Shown here in pieces: positions 31,931 through 44,068 of a stretch of DNA of 64,000 bases (position 1 is its first letter; the number at the start of each line of letters is the position of its first letter). This stretch comes from Platanthera guangdongensis (Eukaryota; Streptophyta; Magnoliopsida; Asparagales; Orchidaceae), in contig CM077157.1 of the NCBI GenBank assembly GCA_039583875.1, positions 77,748,346 to 77,812,345 of the forward strand, written 5' to 3'. Both the position numbers and the translations under genes were made by a program. The notes below the pieces were generated by a model, which ran no database searches, had not been told where the DNA came from, and was given only the letters and a program-made list of their open reading frames with translations.

Positions 31931-34221
31931 TGTAACACCCCGAAACTCAAAGGAGCAAAGGGGGACGTTTTGGGCCAGTTTTGGTTTCTGGCTGACGGCA
32001 CACGGCCTGGGACACGGGCGTGTCCCAGGGCGTGTCAAGTGTGTGCCGACACTTAGTCGCGAAGTCGTCGAGTTATACTCGACGATTCGTCGAGAAAGGG
32101 CACACGGCCTGCGACACGGGCGTGTCGCAGGGCGTGTCGACCCGTGTCGACACTTAGCCGTGAAATCGTCGAGTTATTCTCGACGATTCGTCGAGAATGG
32201 GCACACGGCCTGCGACACGGGCGTGTCGCAGGGCGTGTCGACCCGTGTCGACGATCGTCAAGGTGAAATCGTCGAGATTCACTCGACGATCGTCGAGACA
32301 AGGCACACGGCCTAGGACACGGGCGTGTCCAAGGCCGTGTCATCCAGTCGTCGTTCTCCCCTCGACGAAATGTCCCGTGTACACGGCCTGGGGGCCCAGG
32401 CGTGTCAATGTGACACGGGCAAGGACACGGGCGTGTCCTAGAACCCGTGCAGTGCTCGGGTTGGAAACGGGGGAAAAAATCATGGGGTACACGGCCGGCT
32501 ACACGGCCGTGTCATCTGGAACACGGGCGTGTCAACTCGAACACGGGCGTGTTCGATACCCGTGTGCGTGTTCAGAAGATTCGATTTTGACGGCGAATGC
32601 GGCACACGGCCCTGGACACGGGCGTGTGCCAGGCCGTGTTCGGCCCAGTTTGGGCATTTCAGCCCCGAATCAAAGCCGCTCGTTTTCTTAGGTTGAGATC
32701 CGACGGCTGGGGATGGTTCCTGAGAGGATATACACGGGTTTGACTTAAGAAAAATCCATTTTTCTTCACTTGATCATCTCTCCAAACCCTTGGAGAAAGA
32801 GGAAAGCTATTGGAGGAAGAAGAGCTAGATCCGCCATTGGAGGAGCTTCGGAGCTCCGAATCGCAAGCCGACTCCGGATCCACGGAGGCAACGCAAGCGC
32901 GGTGATTTCTATCCGATTACATTTCGATGGCGCCAAAGAGGAACGCAAGGGTAACGATCCTCACTTGTGAGCATGATAGCTCTCTTTCTTAGCATAGGAA
33001 GCCCTCTCTCGCGAGTTTGCGAAGAGTTGGAGGCGTTCCTTCGGGTAGATATGTAAAGTCCCCGTTGTTTAGCGTCCGTATGCGAGAACGGACATAGGCA
33101 TTTTGGTTGAAGCCTACCCGGACATGTTAGTCCGGATCGGTGATGTTGCATTGCATAAGGCCGGAGAAGACTCCGTGCTATTTGGTGTTTTTCGGGTTTT
33201 CTACGCGGTAGATTGCAGCAGGGAGCCTTGGGGACTAACCCAAAGGTGCACCGGAAAACTGGGCGGACACGAGGTCTTGCCAACTTGGTGGCTTGGAAGC
33301 CAACTTGAACATAACCGGGTTATGTGACTTGTGATGAAAATGGGACTCGGTAGAAGTTTGACCTGCGCATATGGTTTAAAATTACCGTTGCGGGCGCATA
33401 TGGTTTAAATTACCGTTGCGTTGTGAGCACGGGTTAGATGGAACCGTACCCACTCTATGTCGTTCGGATTAGGGCCGTTGGCATAGATGAGGGTCTTCGG
33501 CGGTCTATGGTTTTAATTACCGTGACCCATGCCAGGAAGACAAACTGCTCATTGTTTGGCCGTCCAAGAGAGGATGGCGGTGAGTCGGCAGACTTAGACT
33601 GCGTTCACCAAGAATGTGCCCTGAGTGCACGGGGTGTGTGGCCGTTGAGCCTCCGCCTGTGATGAAATGACTATATTTAAAATGCTCGCTTATGCTAATG
33701 AAATGCAGGGAAGGAGCATCGCCGCCCCGAGTTGGGGGCGGGATCGTTATAATTTGGTCAGCATTGCTGACCGTTGCTTTGTTTGCCACCGTGCGGTGGT
33801 TTGTTTGCTTGCAGGTGCAGCTGGACCGAGCGGTCAATAGCGGGCTAAAGCCCTTTTTTGTGAAGCTGGCCCTCGAAGGCCCAAGTGAAATGTTTTCTAT
33901 TTTTATTCATGTATGGCCGGCCTGCGTGCCGAGGTTGGTAAATCATGTAATAGACAAGTGAAACTTTTTGTAAGGCCTTAAGGCCAATGTTTGGGTATTT
34001 TGTATACATTCCTAAATGTGGTATTAGTGGACATTCGTGCTCTTATGCTGGGTTCTTGTTTACAACTTATATTAACTGCTTCCGCTAGAATGCTCTGTGT
34101 AGGACGTTGAGATTGGTTGGATGGTTTCCATAAGTAACCACCCGGTCTGTCTGTGGCATATGGCGTCGGGCCCCGACCGGACCTACTGTTATATGCTATG
34201 CGACGGATAGGGGGTGTTACA
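31931..34221 (+). repeat. 3' LTR of element F
   Basis: 2291 bp, nearly identical to LTR1. It repeats the hairpin array (32006-32340) and the exon 1 copy (at about 32926-32949). Confidence 0.95.
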
Positions 34222-34226
34222 CGGTG
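34222..34226. other. Target-site duplication of element F (right)
   Basis: CGGTG, matching 24751-24755. Confidence 0.95.
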
Positions 34227-34281
34227 CACTACTAGCCTCAGAAACTCGGCGTTCTGACGGCCCAACACCACTTCTGGTCAC
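34227..34281 (-). CDS. gag: Element E gag, 5' end of predicted exon 2
   Basis: It begins GTGACCAGAAGTGG right after CACTATAG (acceptor at 34282). It encodes V-T-R-S-G-V-G as in F and then breaks at the F target site. Rejoined with 24755 downward it keeps frame. Confidence 0.8.
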
Positions 34282-34503
34282 CTATAGTGGTACAAAACAC
34301 CGTTAAGAGACCACATAAATTGTAAACAGCAATTATAGGAACACACAGGTTCCTCAAACACGAGTATTTTCATTCCTAAGTGGGCATTCATGGGTTCTTT
34401 TTACTGTAATTACGATGACGCACACAATGTGCTCACCACCCCTTAAAAAGAATTCGCCCACGAATTCAGTTTAAGCCCAACCAAAACAAGTAGTCTGATA
34501 CCA
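34282..34503 (-). other. Element E leader and primer-binding site
   Basis: TGGTATCAGACTAC on the minus strand at 34490-34503, three bases inside the LTR. The rest is non-coding leader, predicted to be the 3' part of the gag intron. Confidence 0.75.
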
Positions 34504-34506
34504 AAT

Positions 34507-36316
34507 TGTAACACCCCCTATCCGTCACATAGCATAAAGCAGTAGGTCCGGCCGGGGCCCGACGTCGTATGCCACAGACAGACCGGGTGGTTACTTATGG
34601 AAACCATCCAACCAATCTCAACATCCTACACAGAGCATTCTAGCGGAAGCAGTTTAAAAAAGGTTGTAAACAAGAACCCAACATCAAAGCACGAATGTCC
34701 ACTAATATAAAATAGGAATGTTATACAAAAATATCCAAAACAAGCCTTAAGGCCTTACAAAATGTTTCACTTGAATATTACATGTTTTACAAACCACGGC
34801 ACGCAGGCCGGTCATACATGAATAAAACAGTAAACATTTCCATTTGGGGCTTCGAGGGCCGGCTTCGCAAAAAGGGCTTTAGCCCGCTATTGACCGCTTG
34901 GTCCAGCTGCACCTGCAAGCAACAAGCCACCGCACGGTGGCAAAACAAGGCAACGGTTAGCTATGCTGACCAAATTATAACGATCCCGCCCCCAACTCGG
35001 GGCGGCGATGCTCCTTCCCTGCATTTCATTAACATAAGCGAGCAATATATATATATAGCCATTTCATCACAGACGTTGGCTCGCACGGCCACACGCCCCG
35101 AGCTCTCAGGGCACATTCTCGGTGAACTGGTCGATGTCACGTCAATTAAATCCATAGACATTCCGGACTCACCACCGCCACTTGGACGGCCAAACCTATG
35201 AGCAATTTGTCTTCCTGGCCTGGGTCACGACAATTTAAGCCATTGACCGCCGAAGACCCTACTCTATGCCAACGGTAAGTGCCACGTGCCTTTAGGTCTC
35301 TTTAACCGAACGACATAGAACGGGTACGGTTCCATCTAACCCGTGCTCACATCGCAACGACAATTTAAGCCATTTGCGTGGGTCAAACTTCCGCCGAGTC
35401 TCATTTCCATGACAAGTCACATAACCCGGTTATGTTCAAGTTGGCTCTCAATCCACCAAGTTGGCAAGATCTCGTATCCGCCCAGTTTTCCGGGTGCACC
35501 TTTGGGTTAGTCCCCAAGGCTTCCTGCTGCAATCTACCGCGTAGAAAACCCGAAAAACAACCAATAGCACGGAGTCTTCTCCGGCATTATGCAATGCAAC
35601 ATCACCGATCCAGACCAACATGTCCAGGTAGGCTTCACACATCATGCCTGTGTCCGTTCTCGCTTACGTACTCTAAACAATGGGGACTTCACATATCTAC
35701 CCGAAGGAACGCCTCCAACTCTCCGCAAACTCGCGAGAGCGGGCTTCCTATGCTAAGAAAGAGAGCTACTCATGCTCAAGATGAGGATCGTTACCCTTGA
35801 GTTCCTCTTTGGCGCCATTGAAAAGTAATCGGATGGAAATCACCGCACTAGCGTTGCCTCCGTGGATCCGGAGTCGGCTTGCGATTCGGAGCTCCGAAGC
35901 TCCTCCAATGGCGGATCTAGCTCCTTCTTCCTCCCTTGGCTCTCCTCTCTCTCCAAGGATTTAGAAAGATGATAAGGTATGAAAAGTGAGGGTTTTCCAA
36001 GTCCACTCACGTGTATATCCCTTCAGGAACAACCCCAGCCGTTGGATCTTCAGTTAAAGAAATGAACGGCTTCGATTCGGGGCTGAAATGCCCAATCTAG
36101 ACCGAACACAGCCTGGCACACGCCCGTGTCCAGGGCCGTGTGCCGCATTCGCCGTCATAATCGAATCGCCTGGAACCTCACACGGGTATCGAACACGCCC
36201 GTGTTCGAGCTGACACGCCCGTGTTCCACCTCACACGGCCGTGTGGCCGGCCGTGTACCCCATGATTTTTCCCCATTTTTAACCTGAGCACTGCACGGGT
36301 TCTAGGACACGCCCCT
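34507..36316 (-). repeat. 5' LTR of element E, truncated
   Basis: Collinear with 17869-19650. It lacks about the first 500 bp; homology breaks at about 36316. The predicted exon 1 (MAPKRNSR) is at 35795-35818 with the GTAACG donor at 35794. Confidence 0.9.
35795..35818 (-). CDS. gag: Predicted exon 1 of gag (element E), inside the 5' LTR
   Basis: ATG plus seven codons (MAPKRNSR), AGG|GTAACG. It would join to 34281 over a 1513-nt intron in phase 0. One residue differs from F, and the frame and both splice-site words are unchanged. Confidence 0.6.
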
Positions 36317-37436
36317 AATAGTGTGGGTCACCTCGATAATGCAACTTTAGGCCTCTTTGATTTGTAAAGAGATTTCGATCAAAGCATCTATAAGTTAGGA
36401 GACTTAATGCTCTTGCGAGATTTTGTCTTATTTTCGGATCCGTCACGGTCGAGTATGATTTGCAAATTTAAAACTATGCCTTTTCATCACTCTCATTTCG
36501 TTTTATGGTGAATCTTCGATCGAATGCTAGCCTTTTATTATAAAGTATTTTCGTCTAAAAAATTCTCTTTCGTTTTAGTTTAAAAATTCTCAAAACCCAT
36601 TTTCTTTCGGTAGGATAATAGTTCAAGCGTGAGTAGCAGTACTTGACAACCCCGTTTTTAAATACAACCTTGATACTACAATTCGACAGGTACACTTGCC
36701 TGTTCGGGTTTTAGCCCATCAGGATGTTATAGCTGCACTAGAATCAAGTCTCGGGCCGCTCTTGCCAATCAACAATAGGTATTTGAAGTTAAACTTGGGG
36801 GTGGAGGCCTAGGTTAAAAGATCAGAAGGGAAAACAAAAGTTAGATCCAACAATCTCCAGTCAAGCAGGAGTGGCGATCCGAGATCTCAGCAACGGTAAA
36901 AGAAGGCGAGTCACGTTCTTTGGGGAAGGATCTAGAATAAGGGTGCACTCGCCTACGTCAACAACAAAAAGGCGAGTCGAACCGCATCCCTAGCTCATAC
37001 ATAGCTTCTGGAGGGATACACGAGAGTTGCCGAACGAGTCAAGGCTATTGCCGGCAACAACATTCCAACCTACAAAGATTTTACTTGGGAAATTTTGGCC
37101 TAGAGGAAAGAAACCCCGAGGCAAGCTGGATGGTCGCGGGTCCAGTGCGGCGAGTGGTCTGTCCCTACCATTAAGGGGTGGCGGGATCTTAAGGCCTCTG
37201 CGCGGATATGTGTCCTAAATCAATAAATACATTCTAGCGACGAGTTATACCTTAGAGAGGTCGCCTAGCGAGGGGGTGATGCACACGCATGAGTGTAATA
37301 CATAAAGTAAATATAGTAGAATTTGAAAATACACTAAGTCTTTTAATTGATGTATATCTTCTATTACAAAAGCACTTCCCTCGGCGAGGTTACAAAATAG
37401 GGGGGAGATCATTACAAAAATAAAAAAATATGCGAG
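36317..37436. other. Unassigned region, probably decayed retroelement DNA
   Basis: No intact gene. A polypurine-like TTAAACTTGGGGGTGGAGG lies at about 36786-36806, and GCGAGGGGGTGATGCACACG at about 37268-37287. A short plus-strand frame at about 37022-37220 reads like protein (NNIPTYKDFTWEILA, then VPTIKGWRDL) with one in-frame TAG, but no family can be named. The minus strand next to 37437 would be the 3' untranslated region of the coiled-coil gene. Confidence 0.4.
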
Positions 37437-37836
37437 CTAGTTCTCGCCATCCCCTCCAGAACGGTCATCCTTGAAGCCTGGTAGATATTTGAAGAGTGAG
37501 TTGAAGTTGTCCTGCATCTCACTAGGGGGAAGCGGGGGGGGGGGGGGGGGATAGCTCCGGCACCAGGTTCTTTGCAATCATCTCCTCGCAATCTGTCATC
37601 AACAACTGCATATCTCGTGTGACCTGCAGGGTGTAAACATCAGTGCTAATAGAGTTAACCTGCAACTTCTCGGCGACCTCCACCTCACTGAATATCTTCA
37701 GCCTCTTGGATGGGATGCCCGACTTTCTGCTAGAGGGGGGAACGAAGTTGTCCATCAGGCGAGTGAGCTGGCACTTGAGCCACTTATTGTGAACTTCCAA
37801 TTTATTATTTTTCTCCTCCAACTTGGCGGAGCGAGC
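37437..37836 (-). pseudogene. Unidentified coiled-coil protein gene, 3' part (split by element G)
   Basis: From the G insertion site the frame reads ARSAKLEEKNNKLEVHNKW, a heptad-like coiled coil. Then come KCQLTRLMDNFVPPSSRKSG, a region rich in charged residues, and a proline run encoded by a 17-C tract (G run 37534-37550 on the plus strand). In the present frame it stops at about 37522. In the next frame it continues with a plausible tail, MQDNFNSLFKYLPGFKDD, to TAG at 37437-37439, so the homopolymer probably slipped. No family is recognised; it could be a host gene or the ORF of another transposon. Confidence 0.55.
37534..37550. repeat. 17-base poly-G run
   Basis: It encodes a proline run on the minus strand. 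Homopolymer length is probably unstable, and the reading frame downstream depends on it. Confidence 0.85.
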
Positions 37837-38081
37837 TGTAACATCCCTCAAACAACTAGACCCCTAGGAATGGTTTTGTCATGAGCAGGTCATGACAAAA
37901 CCCATGTAACCCCAAAGAGACCTAGGTCAAACCAACCCTATTTCTGGTCAACCAAGACCAAATAGGCTAACCCAAGCTCAAACCTCCTCATGTGGCTTCT
38001 TTAGCGAATAATGTGCGAGGAAGGGCTGCAAATAGTCCTTCAGATTGACCAAGTCAACTTGGTGCTTGGAGAGAGGGTGAG

Positions 38082-38740
38082 TGTAACAACCCAAATTCTG
38101 GGAGTAGCAAAATTTGGGTGACACGGCCTGGGACACGGGCGTGTCCCAGGACGTGTCCCGCTCGGGTTGGAGAGTTGGGCACTCCGTCGATGAATTTTGG
38201 TCAACAAAGTTTTTGAGTGGTCACGCACTATAACACGGGAGTGGCAGGGGGCGTGGCCCCTCGGTTCGACGAACTATCGAGCGTCGATCATCGAGTGCCG
38301 ATCGTCGATCTTCGAGTGTCGATTGTCTAGCATGGGGTACACGGCCTGTGACACGGGCATGTTACAGGGCGTGTCCCGCTGTGTCGAAAGGTGAGTGTCG
38401 ATCATCGATCGTCGATCGTCGAGTGCCGATCATCGATCATCGAGTGTCGATCGTCGAGCATGGGGTACCCGGCCTAGGAAATGGTCATGTCGTAGGGCGT
38501 GTCCCGCTGTGTCGAAAGGTGAGGGTCGATCGTCGATCGTTGATCATCGAGTGCCGTTCGTCGATCGTCGAGTATGGGGTACACGGAATATGACACGGGC
38601 GTGTCACAGGGCGTGTCCCGTTGTGTCATCGACGATTTTCTCTCGATTGGGTGTCGGGTGGGTTATACGCCCTGCGTCACGGGCATGTATTGGACGACAC
38701 GATCGTGTCTTGGCCGACACAGGCGTGTACCGCGCGTCAC
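38082..38740. repeat. Hairpin and TCGTCGA palindrome array in LTR G
   Basis: CCTGGGACACG-gg-CGTGTCCCAGG at about 38127, a TGTGACACG/CATGTTACA version at about 38347, and TATGACACG-gg-CGTGTCACA at about 38588. Between them are runs of GATCGTCGA, CATCGAGTG and similar. This is the same vocabulary as C, E and F although the rest of the LTR is unrelated. LTR2 carries it at about 47930-48565. Confidence 0.85.
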
Positions 38741-39095
38741 AGTAAGCTCCTTATCTGTGATAATGGAGGAGAGATAAATGAGGAATAAGGGGGAAGGAAA
38801 CGGTTTGAGGGGAGGCCAAAGGCCACATTTAATTGCTGAATTCAATTCCCCAGGGAAGGGGAGAAGTTTCCAGCCGTTTCCCCTGGCCATCAGACTCTAT
38901 TCATCCCCCCTCCTCCATGGCCGAGCCTATCCATTAATGGATTTGAAGGACATTAATGATCCAGCCCATCCTCTCCCCATCTGAAGCTTTAAACACCACC
39001 AGTGAGTTGACAGGAGGCTTTCCCAATCCTTACCCGAAGAAACCGAGCCTACCCACCTTCCATTTGTAGAAACCGAGCGACGCACGCTTTCAGAA

Positions 39096-39137
39096 ATGGC
39101 TTCCCGGCGATCTTCCCGACTTCAGGCCGCCAACAAG
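39096..39137 (+). CDS. Possible exon 1 of gag (element G), inside the LTR
   Basis: ATG plus 13 codons (MASRRSSRLQAANK), kept in LTR2 at 48925-48966 with one residue changed. It ends AAG|GTCTAA (LTR2 AAG|GTCCTA), a weak donor. A CCGCAG|GGG acceptor at 42970/42971 would join it in frame to gag. Since gag also has its own ATG at 42947, this is only a candidate. Confidence 0.3.
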
Positions 39138-42100
39138 GTCTAATCCTTCTCCTCTCTATGCGTGCTAGATCTAGACTTATTTAGGTTGAGAAATCGGTCT
39201 CAATTGAGCCTGATTAGGAGCTTGTAATTTCAGATTTTCATGGAAAATGGTGGTGTTGAGTTCGTCGGAAACCGCCGCCTCCGGCGGCATGCTCTCCGCC
39301 AAACGCTAGCCACCACCTCATTGGAGGTGGTGGTGGTGGTGGCCGGCCAGGGAGGTGGTCGGGGTGGCCGGAAAGTTGGCTGGAAGAGGCTCCAGGTCGG
39401 GCCCATCTCGGCCCTTGGCTGGAGGTTGAGGATGAGCAGATATTGTCCGTTTTGATCAAATATTTTAATAATATTAATTGATTTCCTGGAAATTATTAAC
39501 AGTAGATGGTTTTAATTATTAAAAATATTTAGAGGCCTCTACTGCAAAAGTGTTCAACATGAACAATGTAGCCCTTGATGTTTAGTGTAATTCAAAATTG
39601 ATTTCACTCAATTTGGAGTCTTGGTGTGACCACAACACTCGTTTTGGGGCAACCTATATATAGGCATGACCAGACATTAGAATTAGTGCTCACACCAAAC
39701 CACTCATCCAAATGCTTTGAAACTTTAAACATATTCTCCTCATAGCCTACATCTTAGACTTTCCAAAAATAAGAATTTTTGGAAAATAATTTTCTATTGT
39801 TTTTAGAAAAATTTAATAAATCAATTATAAATCAATTAGGGGTCATAAACACCTCAAAATCCACCAAATTTGGGTGGGTGATCTTAGAGAGCATGTTAGG
39901 TCTCTGGTAAAAATTTCATCTCCTTTGGAGATGTTTTGATTAGGTTCTATCCAACCATAAGTTGACCCTTATAGGGTTAATTAGGTCAAAACACCCCCTT
40001 TGGGTTTGAGTGGTCAAATCACCTCAACAGAGGCTGATATTTTGGCCACTGATTCTCTATGGTATGACACACCCTCCAATGGAATTTGGGGTGGTTAAGA
40101 GTAAGGTAGCCCTAGAACCCTAGTGTAGGTCCCTTAATGTGGATTCTTAGGGTTTGAAGGTCATGGGGCCAAATGACCTTGGAATGACTTGAAAATTGGT
40201 GGAGAGGACCATAGGGTTGGTAAAGTCCTCTGGTTAAAACTTTAGGGAATTTGGAAGCCTCAAACCACCTCATACCCTAACCCTAGTTTAGGGCACCAAA
40301 CCTAATTTGGAGTATTAGGCTAACAAATCACTTTAAAATCACTTGAAAATTTGGGTAGAGTAGTGTTTAAAGTTAGTACAAGCTTTGGAGATTTTGTTTT
40401 GAATTTAGGATTATTATTTTGGATACTTCATTAACAATTTAGCAATTTGTATTATTTACATAGAAATTTATTATGAAGTAACTACTTGCTGGAAATTGAT
40501 GAACATAAGCTGAAGGACTCCTTATTAAGTTTTAAAGCTCTGTGAATTTTTATGGGATTTTTGGAAGACTATTTCTAAGGGTTGCTTCATTAAGTAGTGT
40601 TTCCCATGAAAAATTAATATAATTTATTTTGGAGTTTAGCAAGCCTCTAAAATTATGATTTTGTACAATAATCTTTTCTGAACCATAGTAAGATTCTGTA
40701 ACTTTTATATAATTTTCTGATGAATAATTTTGATACTTCCTTCTTTACATACGATTAAGGGAATTATTTTGGATAAATTAATTAGAGGTCACATATTTTC
40801 TGAAAAATTATGGAAATTACTATCTAGTAATAGATCTCTGCTATTTAGTGATCAAATGTTTTGGGTGGCCATTACTTGAGTAGATCATATAGTTCATGTT
40901 CAAAATTTCCCATTGCCAAACATTTGGGAAAATTCAATAAATATCAAATTAATTAGAAAAATTATGATTCTCTGATTTTAGACTAAACTTGTTATGATAT
41001 ACCTCTGGTAAATTTTATAGGAGATTTGGAAGACAATCCGGAGTACCTCCTTTATACATCTCATATAGTATAGGGTGGTCTGCATATAGTAACTGCGGAA
41101 ACTGAACTAGAGTGGGTAATTAATTTGAAGAGTTGAATCCTTAGTAGGTTGCTGGTTTGGGGAAATAAATGAGAGATCTGATCAAGGGTAGAAATCAACA
41201 ATATTAAGTGTCTTGTGAAATGGAGCTTTGGGCGTAATCCCATCATAGTTTCTAGTGCCTTCGAGAGCCCTTCACGGGGAATACCTTGGGCAGTCCTGGC
41301 CTAATGTAAACTTTAGGAATAAATTGGGCAAGAGTAACCCTAATAATAGTTTCACATTACACTCACACTTGTACACGTAGGGAGATGAATTGCTAGTGAA
41401 AGGATAGCATAGGCATGTGGCCCAAGGGCTTACTGGTAGAGTTAAATGGACTCTGTATTGATTTGGAAGTCCGGGGAGCTATATGCTCGGGGATATGGAA
41501 ACAAAAGAGACTTGATTAGTCCAGGGAGCCGTGGGCTCGGGAATATGGTGAACTAGTAGGCTTGGTAGTCTAAAGAGCTGGAGGATCAGTATTATAATTA
41601 GATACAACTATCATGGTTACATGTGCGTAACAGTGGTGGGTCCTTGGTATTGGTCGAGCGATCACACCGTCGTCGGTACGTTGACTCGGGGAGACTACAT
41701 GGTTTGCTAGGAATAGTACGAAAACGTACGAGAGGGGCTAGGCATGGTAGTGTGGTTACCAGTCTAGGAGTGGAGAGGCCCAACCCACTGTCTCCGTTGG
41801 CCACGACGAGAGGCTCCTGAGAGTTTAGCTAACTCCAAAAAGGGGAACTAAAGGTTTGTGCGCATAGAGTCGTGTGTGTGAGTTGCACTTGCATGTGCAT
41901 ACCATAACATACATGTATGTCATAGCATAATCATTGCATTTAACCCCTGACACCTATCATATAAAATGGTATGAGACGTTTTATAAGATCAGCACCGCAA
42001 AACGACCCCTTGGTCTATAGGGGTAATCCCTATAAATCAACAGTTATATTTCTCGTTGCTCTTACTTACTCTTCTTGCTACTTTTACTTACTTGCTACTC

Positions 42101-42754
42101 CTTACTGCTTACTTTTGTAACATACTTGTTTACTCATGTTTAATTATTGTGATACCCCTGCTATACCTTATTATTTTATTCCTTAGGGTAGTTGTCACCT
42201 GCTTGATTATGCCCTGCTTTTGGTACTCCTTTTCACTCCTTTCTGCCTGGTGCCTAGGAGCCACAGGTAGAGGGGTGGGGGATTGTTGACTGAGTTTAGT
42301 TTGACCGACGGTCGTTTGACCACCATATTTTAGATGCTCCGGATGGGAGACAGGGAACAGCCACAGGAGACGCAACCCCAATAGGGTACGGTGCAGATGG
42401 TGATGGGCCAGTGTAGCTCGGGTGTACATGCATCCAGATCCGTGAGTGGAGCCGAGTATTAGTAGTTTTACTTTTATGAGTGAATTGTAGTGAGGTTATC
42501 ATGTACCAGGCTTAAGCCCGTATTAACTTTTTGGTGTTGACTTGTTTTATCGCACGATTTCCTCCTTTATACTATTGTGGACTTGGATGCTTACACTTTC
42601 ATTCATTATACATTTTGTCGATGGTGATCGATTTGGCCGGCAGGATCGGCATTTTGTAGTGATGACCTTCCCGGGTGCGAAGGTGTCACCGCAAAGCGGC
42701 GGTTCTGGGCCTAAGACCCCGGTGGTTGTTGCAAAAAAAATGGGATCTTACAAG

Positions 42755-42766
42755 TGGTATCAAAGC
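42755..42766 (+). other. Primer-binding site of element G
   Basis: TGGTATCAAAGC, two bases after the LTR; one change from the tRNA-iMet complement TGGTATCAGAGC. Confidence 0.8.
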
Positions 42767-42946
42767 GAAACTTCGATCCGACAAAATGTAGTCCACAAAA
42801 CATGGGACACCCCGCGCGGGCTTAGTTTGAGGACAAACTAGCAACGGAAGCAATGGTGTGCCCATGGGAGGATTCACGTGCAATGCTCACCAGTAACAAA
42901 GAGTTTTAGGTCAATTTACTAAACTTAAGACCGTCTTTTGTATTGT

Positions 42947-44068
42947 ATGATGAATCCTCCCCTGCCGCAGGGGACACCTCCAACCCCGATTGTGATTCCA
43001 CCCCCGCCGGCTCCGACCCCGTTGCAGCAGACGGAGCTGGGACAAACTTTGACAGTCATCTTGGAGGACTTTAGGGCACAGGAGGCTCCGGCTCCTCAGC
43101 CGAACCACGGAGCGAACTGGTTGAGTGCATTCCGGGGCCTTGCCCCCCCATCCTACTTGGGGACAGAGACGACAGTGCGCACGGAGGAGTGGCCAGATAT
43201 TATGTACGAGATGTTGGTGGGAATACAGTGCCCGGTGGACCTGGTAGTATTGTTGGTGGTTTCTTGTCTAGAGTCGCATGCGAAGAGGTGGTGGAAGTCG
43301 GTGATGGACACCACTTATGTGGGAGTGGAGATCGCGGTCATTACTTGGGAGGAGTTTAGGGCGGCACTACTGGAGCATTTTGTGTCGCAGTCCGCAAGGG
43401 ATGAATTAGAGGATAGATTCTTGCAGTTGAAGCAAGGGAACAAGACAGTTCTGGAATATCACCAGGAGTTTACTCATTTGGCCCAGTTTGCGGATTCTTA
43501 CAAGCTGGATGACGTGGGTTACGCCAAGAGGTTCTACAAGGGCCTCCGTGATGACCTGAGGCAGGCCCTCTTGTTCGTGTCTGATGGTACCATGGCCAGG
43601 ATCTTAGAGATGGCCAAGAAGCTGGAAGTGGACCAGCTTGCAGTCCGGGGCAGGAAGAGACATGGGGAAGAGGCAGTGCTAGGAGGGATAAGGGACCCAC
43701 AGAGGGGCCGGGTCATGGGAGAGAGAAGGAACAAGGATCAACCCGCCAGGAGGAAAGGCAGGAACCAAGGGAGCAGACAGTGCTGGCCCCGCAACCGCTA
43801 CAGATGAGGGAGGTGCCTAGGATAGGGCAGGGACCACCCACACCACAGCGTTGCTATCACTGCCATCAGCCAGGGCACATTCGGATTAATTGTCCGACGA
43901 GGAATGGTGCCATACCTGGTGCACAGGGTGGCCCACAGGCTCACCATATGGGAGGTCGTGGACGTGGTCGCGGATGCAGATTTCAGGGCGGTGAACACAA
44001 GTAGGATGGGGAGCAGGTCTACGCTCTGGACTTAGAGCAGCCCCAGAACCCGAACAGGGTTATTGCAG
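42947..44068 (+). pseudogene. gag: Element G gag, frameshifted
   Basis: Starts ATG 42947 (proline-rich N-terminus). Retrotrans_gag core: HGANWLSAFRGLAPPSYLG, the AKRWWKSVMDT block, FLQLKQGNKTVLEYHQEF and DVGYAKRFYKGLRDDLRQ. A one-base shift near 43775 ends the frame at 43807. It continues from about 43780 with the CCHC knuckle (CYHCHQPGHIRINC) and a G/R-rich stretch. TAG at 44002-44004 follows, and the frame remains open to the predicted donor at 44069. Confidence 0.85.

Larger units (their letters stand above)
24756..34221 (+). mobile_element. Element F: nearly complete young Ty3 chromovirus, plus strand, inside E
   Basis: 9466 bp with LTRs 24756-27047 and 31931-34221, a tRNA-iMet-type primer site, gag, protease, RT, RNase H, integrase, chromodomain, a polypurine tract and a perfect 5-bp target duplication. 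The LTRs differ at only about ten places, many of them one-base length changes. The protein coding region has one stop and about four single-base indels, three of the four in the integrase core. It is inserted in the opposite orientation to its close relative E. Confidence 0.95.
17869..36316 (-). mobile_element. Element E: Ty3 chromovirus on the minus strand, interrupted by F
   Basis: 3' LTR 17869-20151, polypurine tract at 20152-20165, pol 20147-23590, gag 23667-24755 plus 34227-34281, leader, primer site 34490-34503 and a truncated 5' LTR 34507-36316. Element F sits inside gag at 24756-34221 and is flanked by CGGTG on both sides. Removing it restores the gag frame. The pol region has several stops and frameshifts. 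Confidence 0.9.
37837..42752 (+). repeat. 5' LTR of element G
   Basis: TGTAACATCCCTC to GGATCTTACA, 4916 bp. After about 245 bp it contains a second TGTAACAACCC word at 38081, followed by the palindrome-rich block (38110-38730). Then come a possible coding leader at 39096 and long AT-rich non-coding sequence. A 71-codon ORF at 39240-39455 is kept in both LTRs, but it is G/T repeat-like and probably meaningless. Confidence 0.9.

Noticed and set aside
37027..37218. 63-codon ORF in the unassigned region
   Set aside because: A neighbouring frame looks equally protein-like and neither matches a family; too weak for a gene call.
39240..39455. 71-codon ORF in both LTRs of G
   Set aside because: Driven by GGTGGTGG-type repeats and kept only because the LTRs are copies of each other.
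42048..42290. Hydrophobic ORF in LTR G (also at 51885)
   Set aside because: It arises from a CTTACTTACT-rich pyrimidine stretch; not a membrane protein gene.
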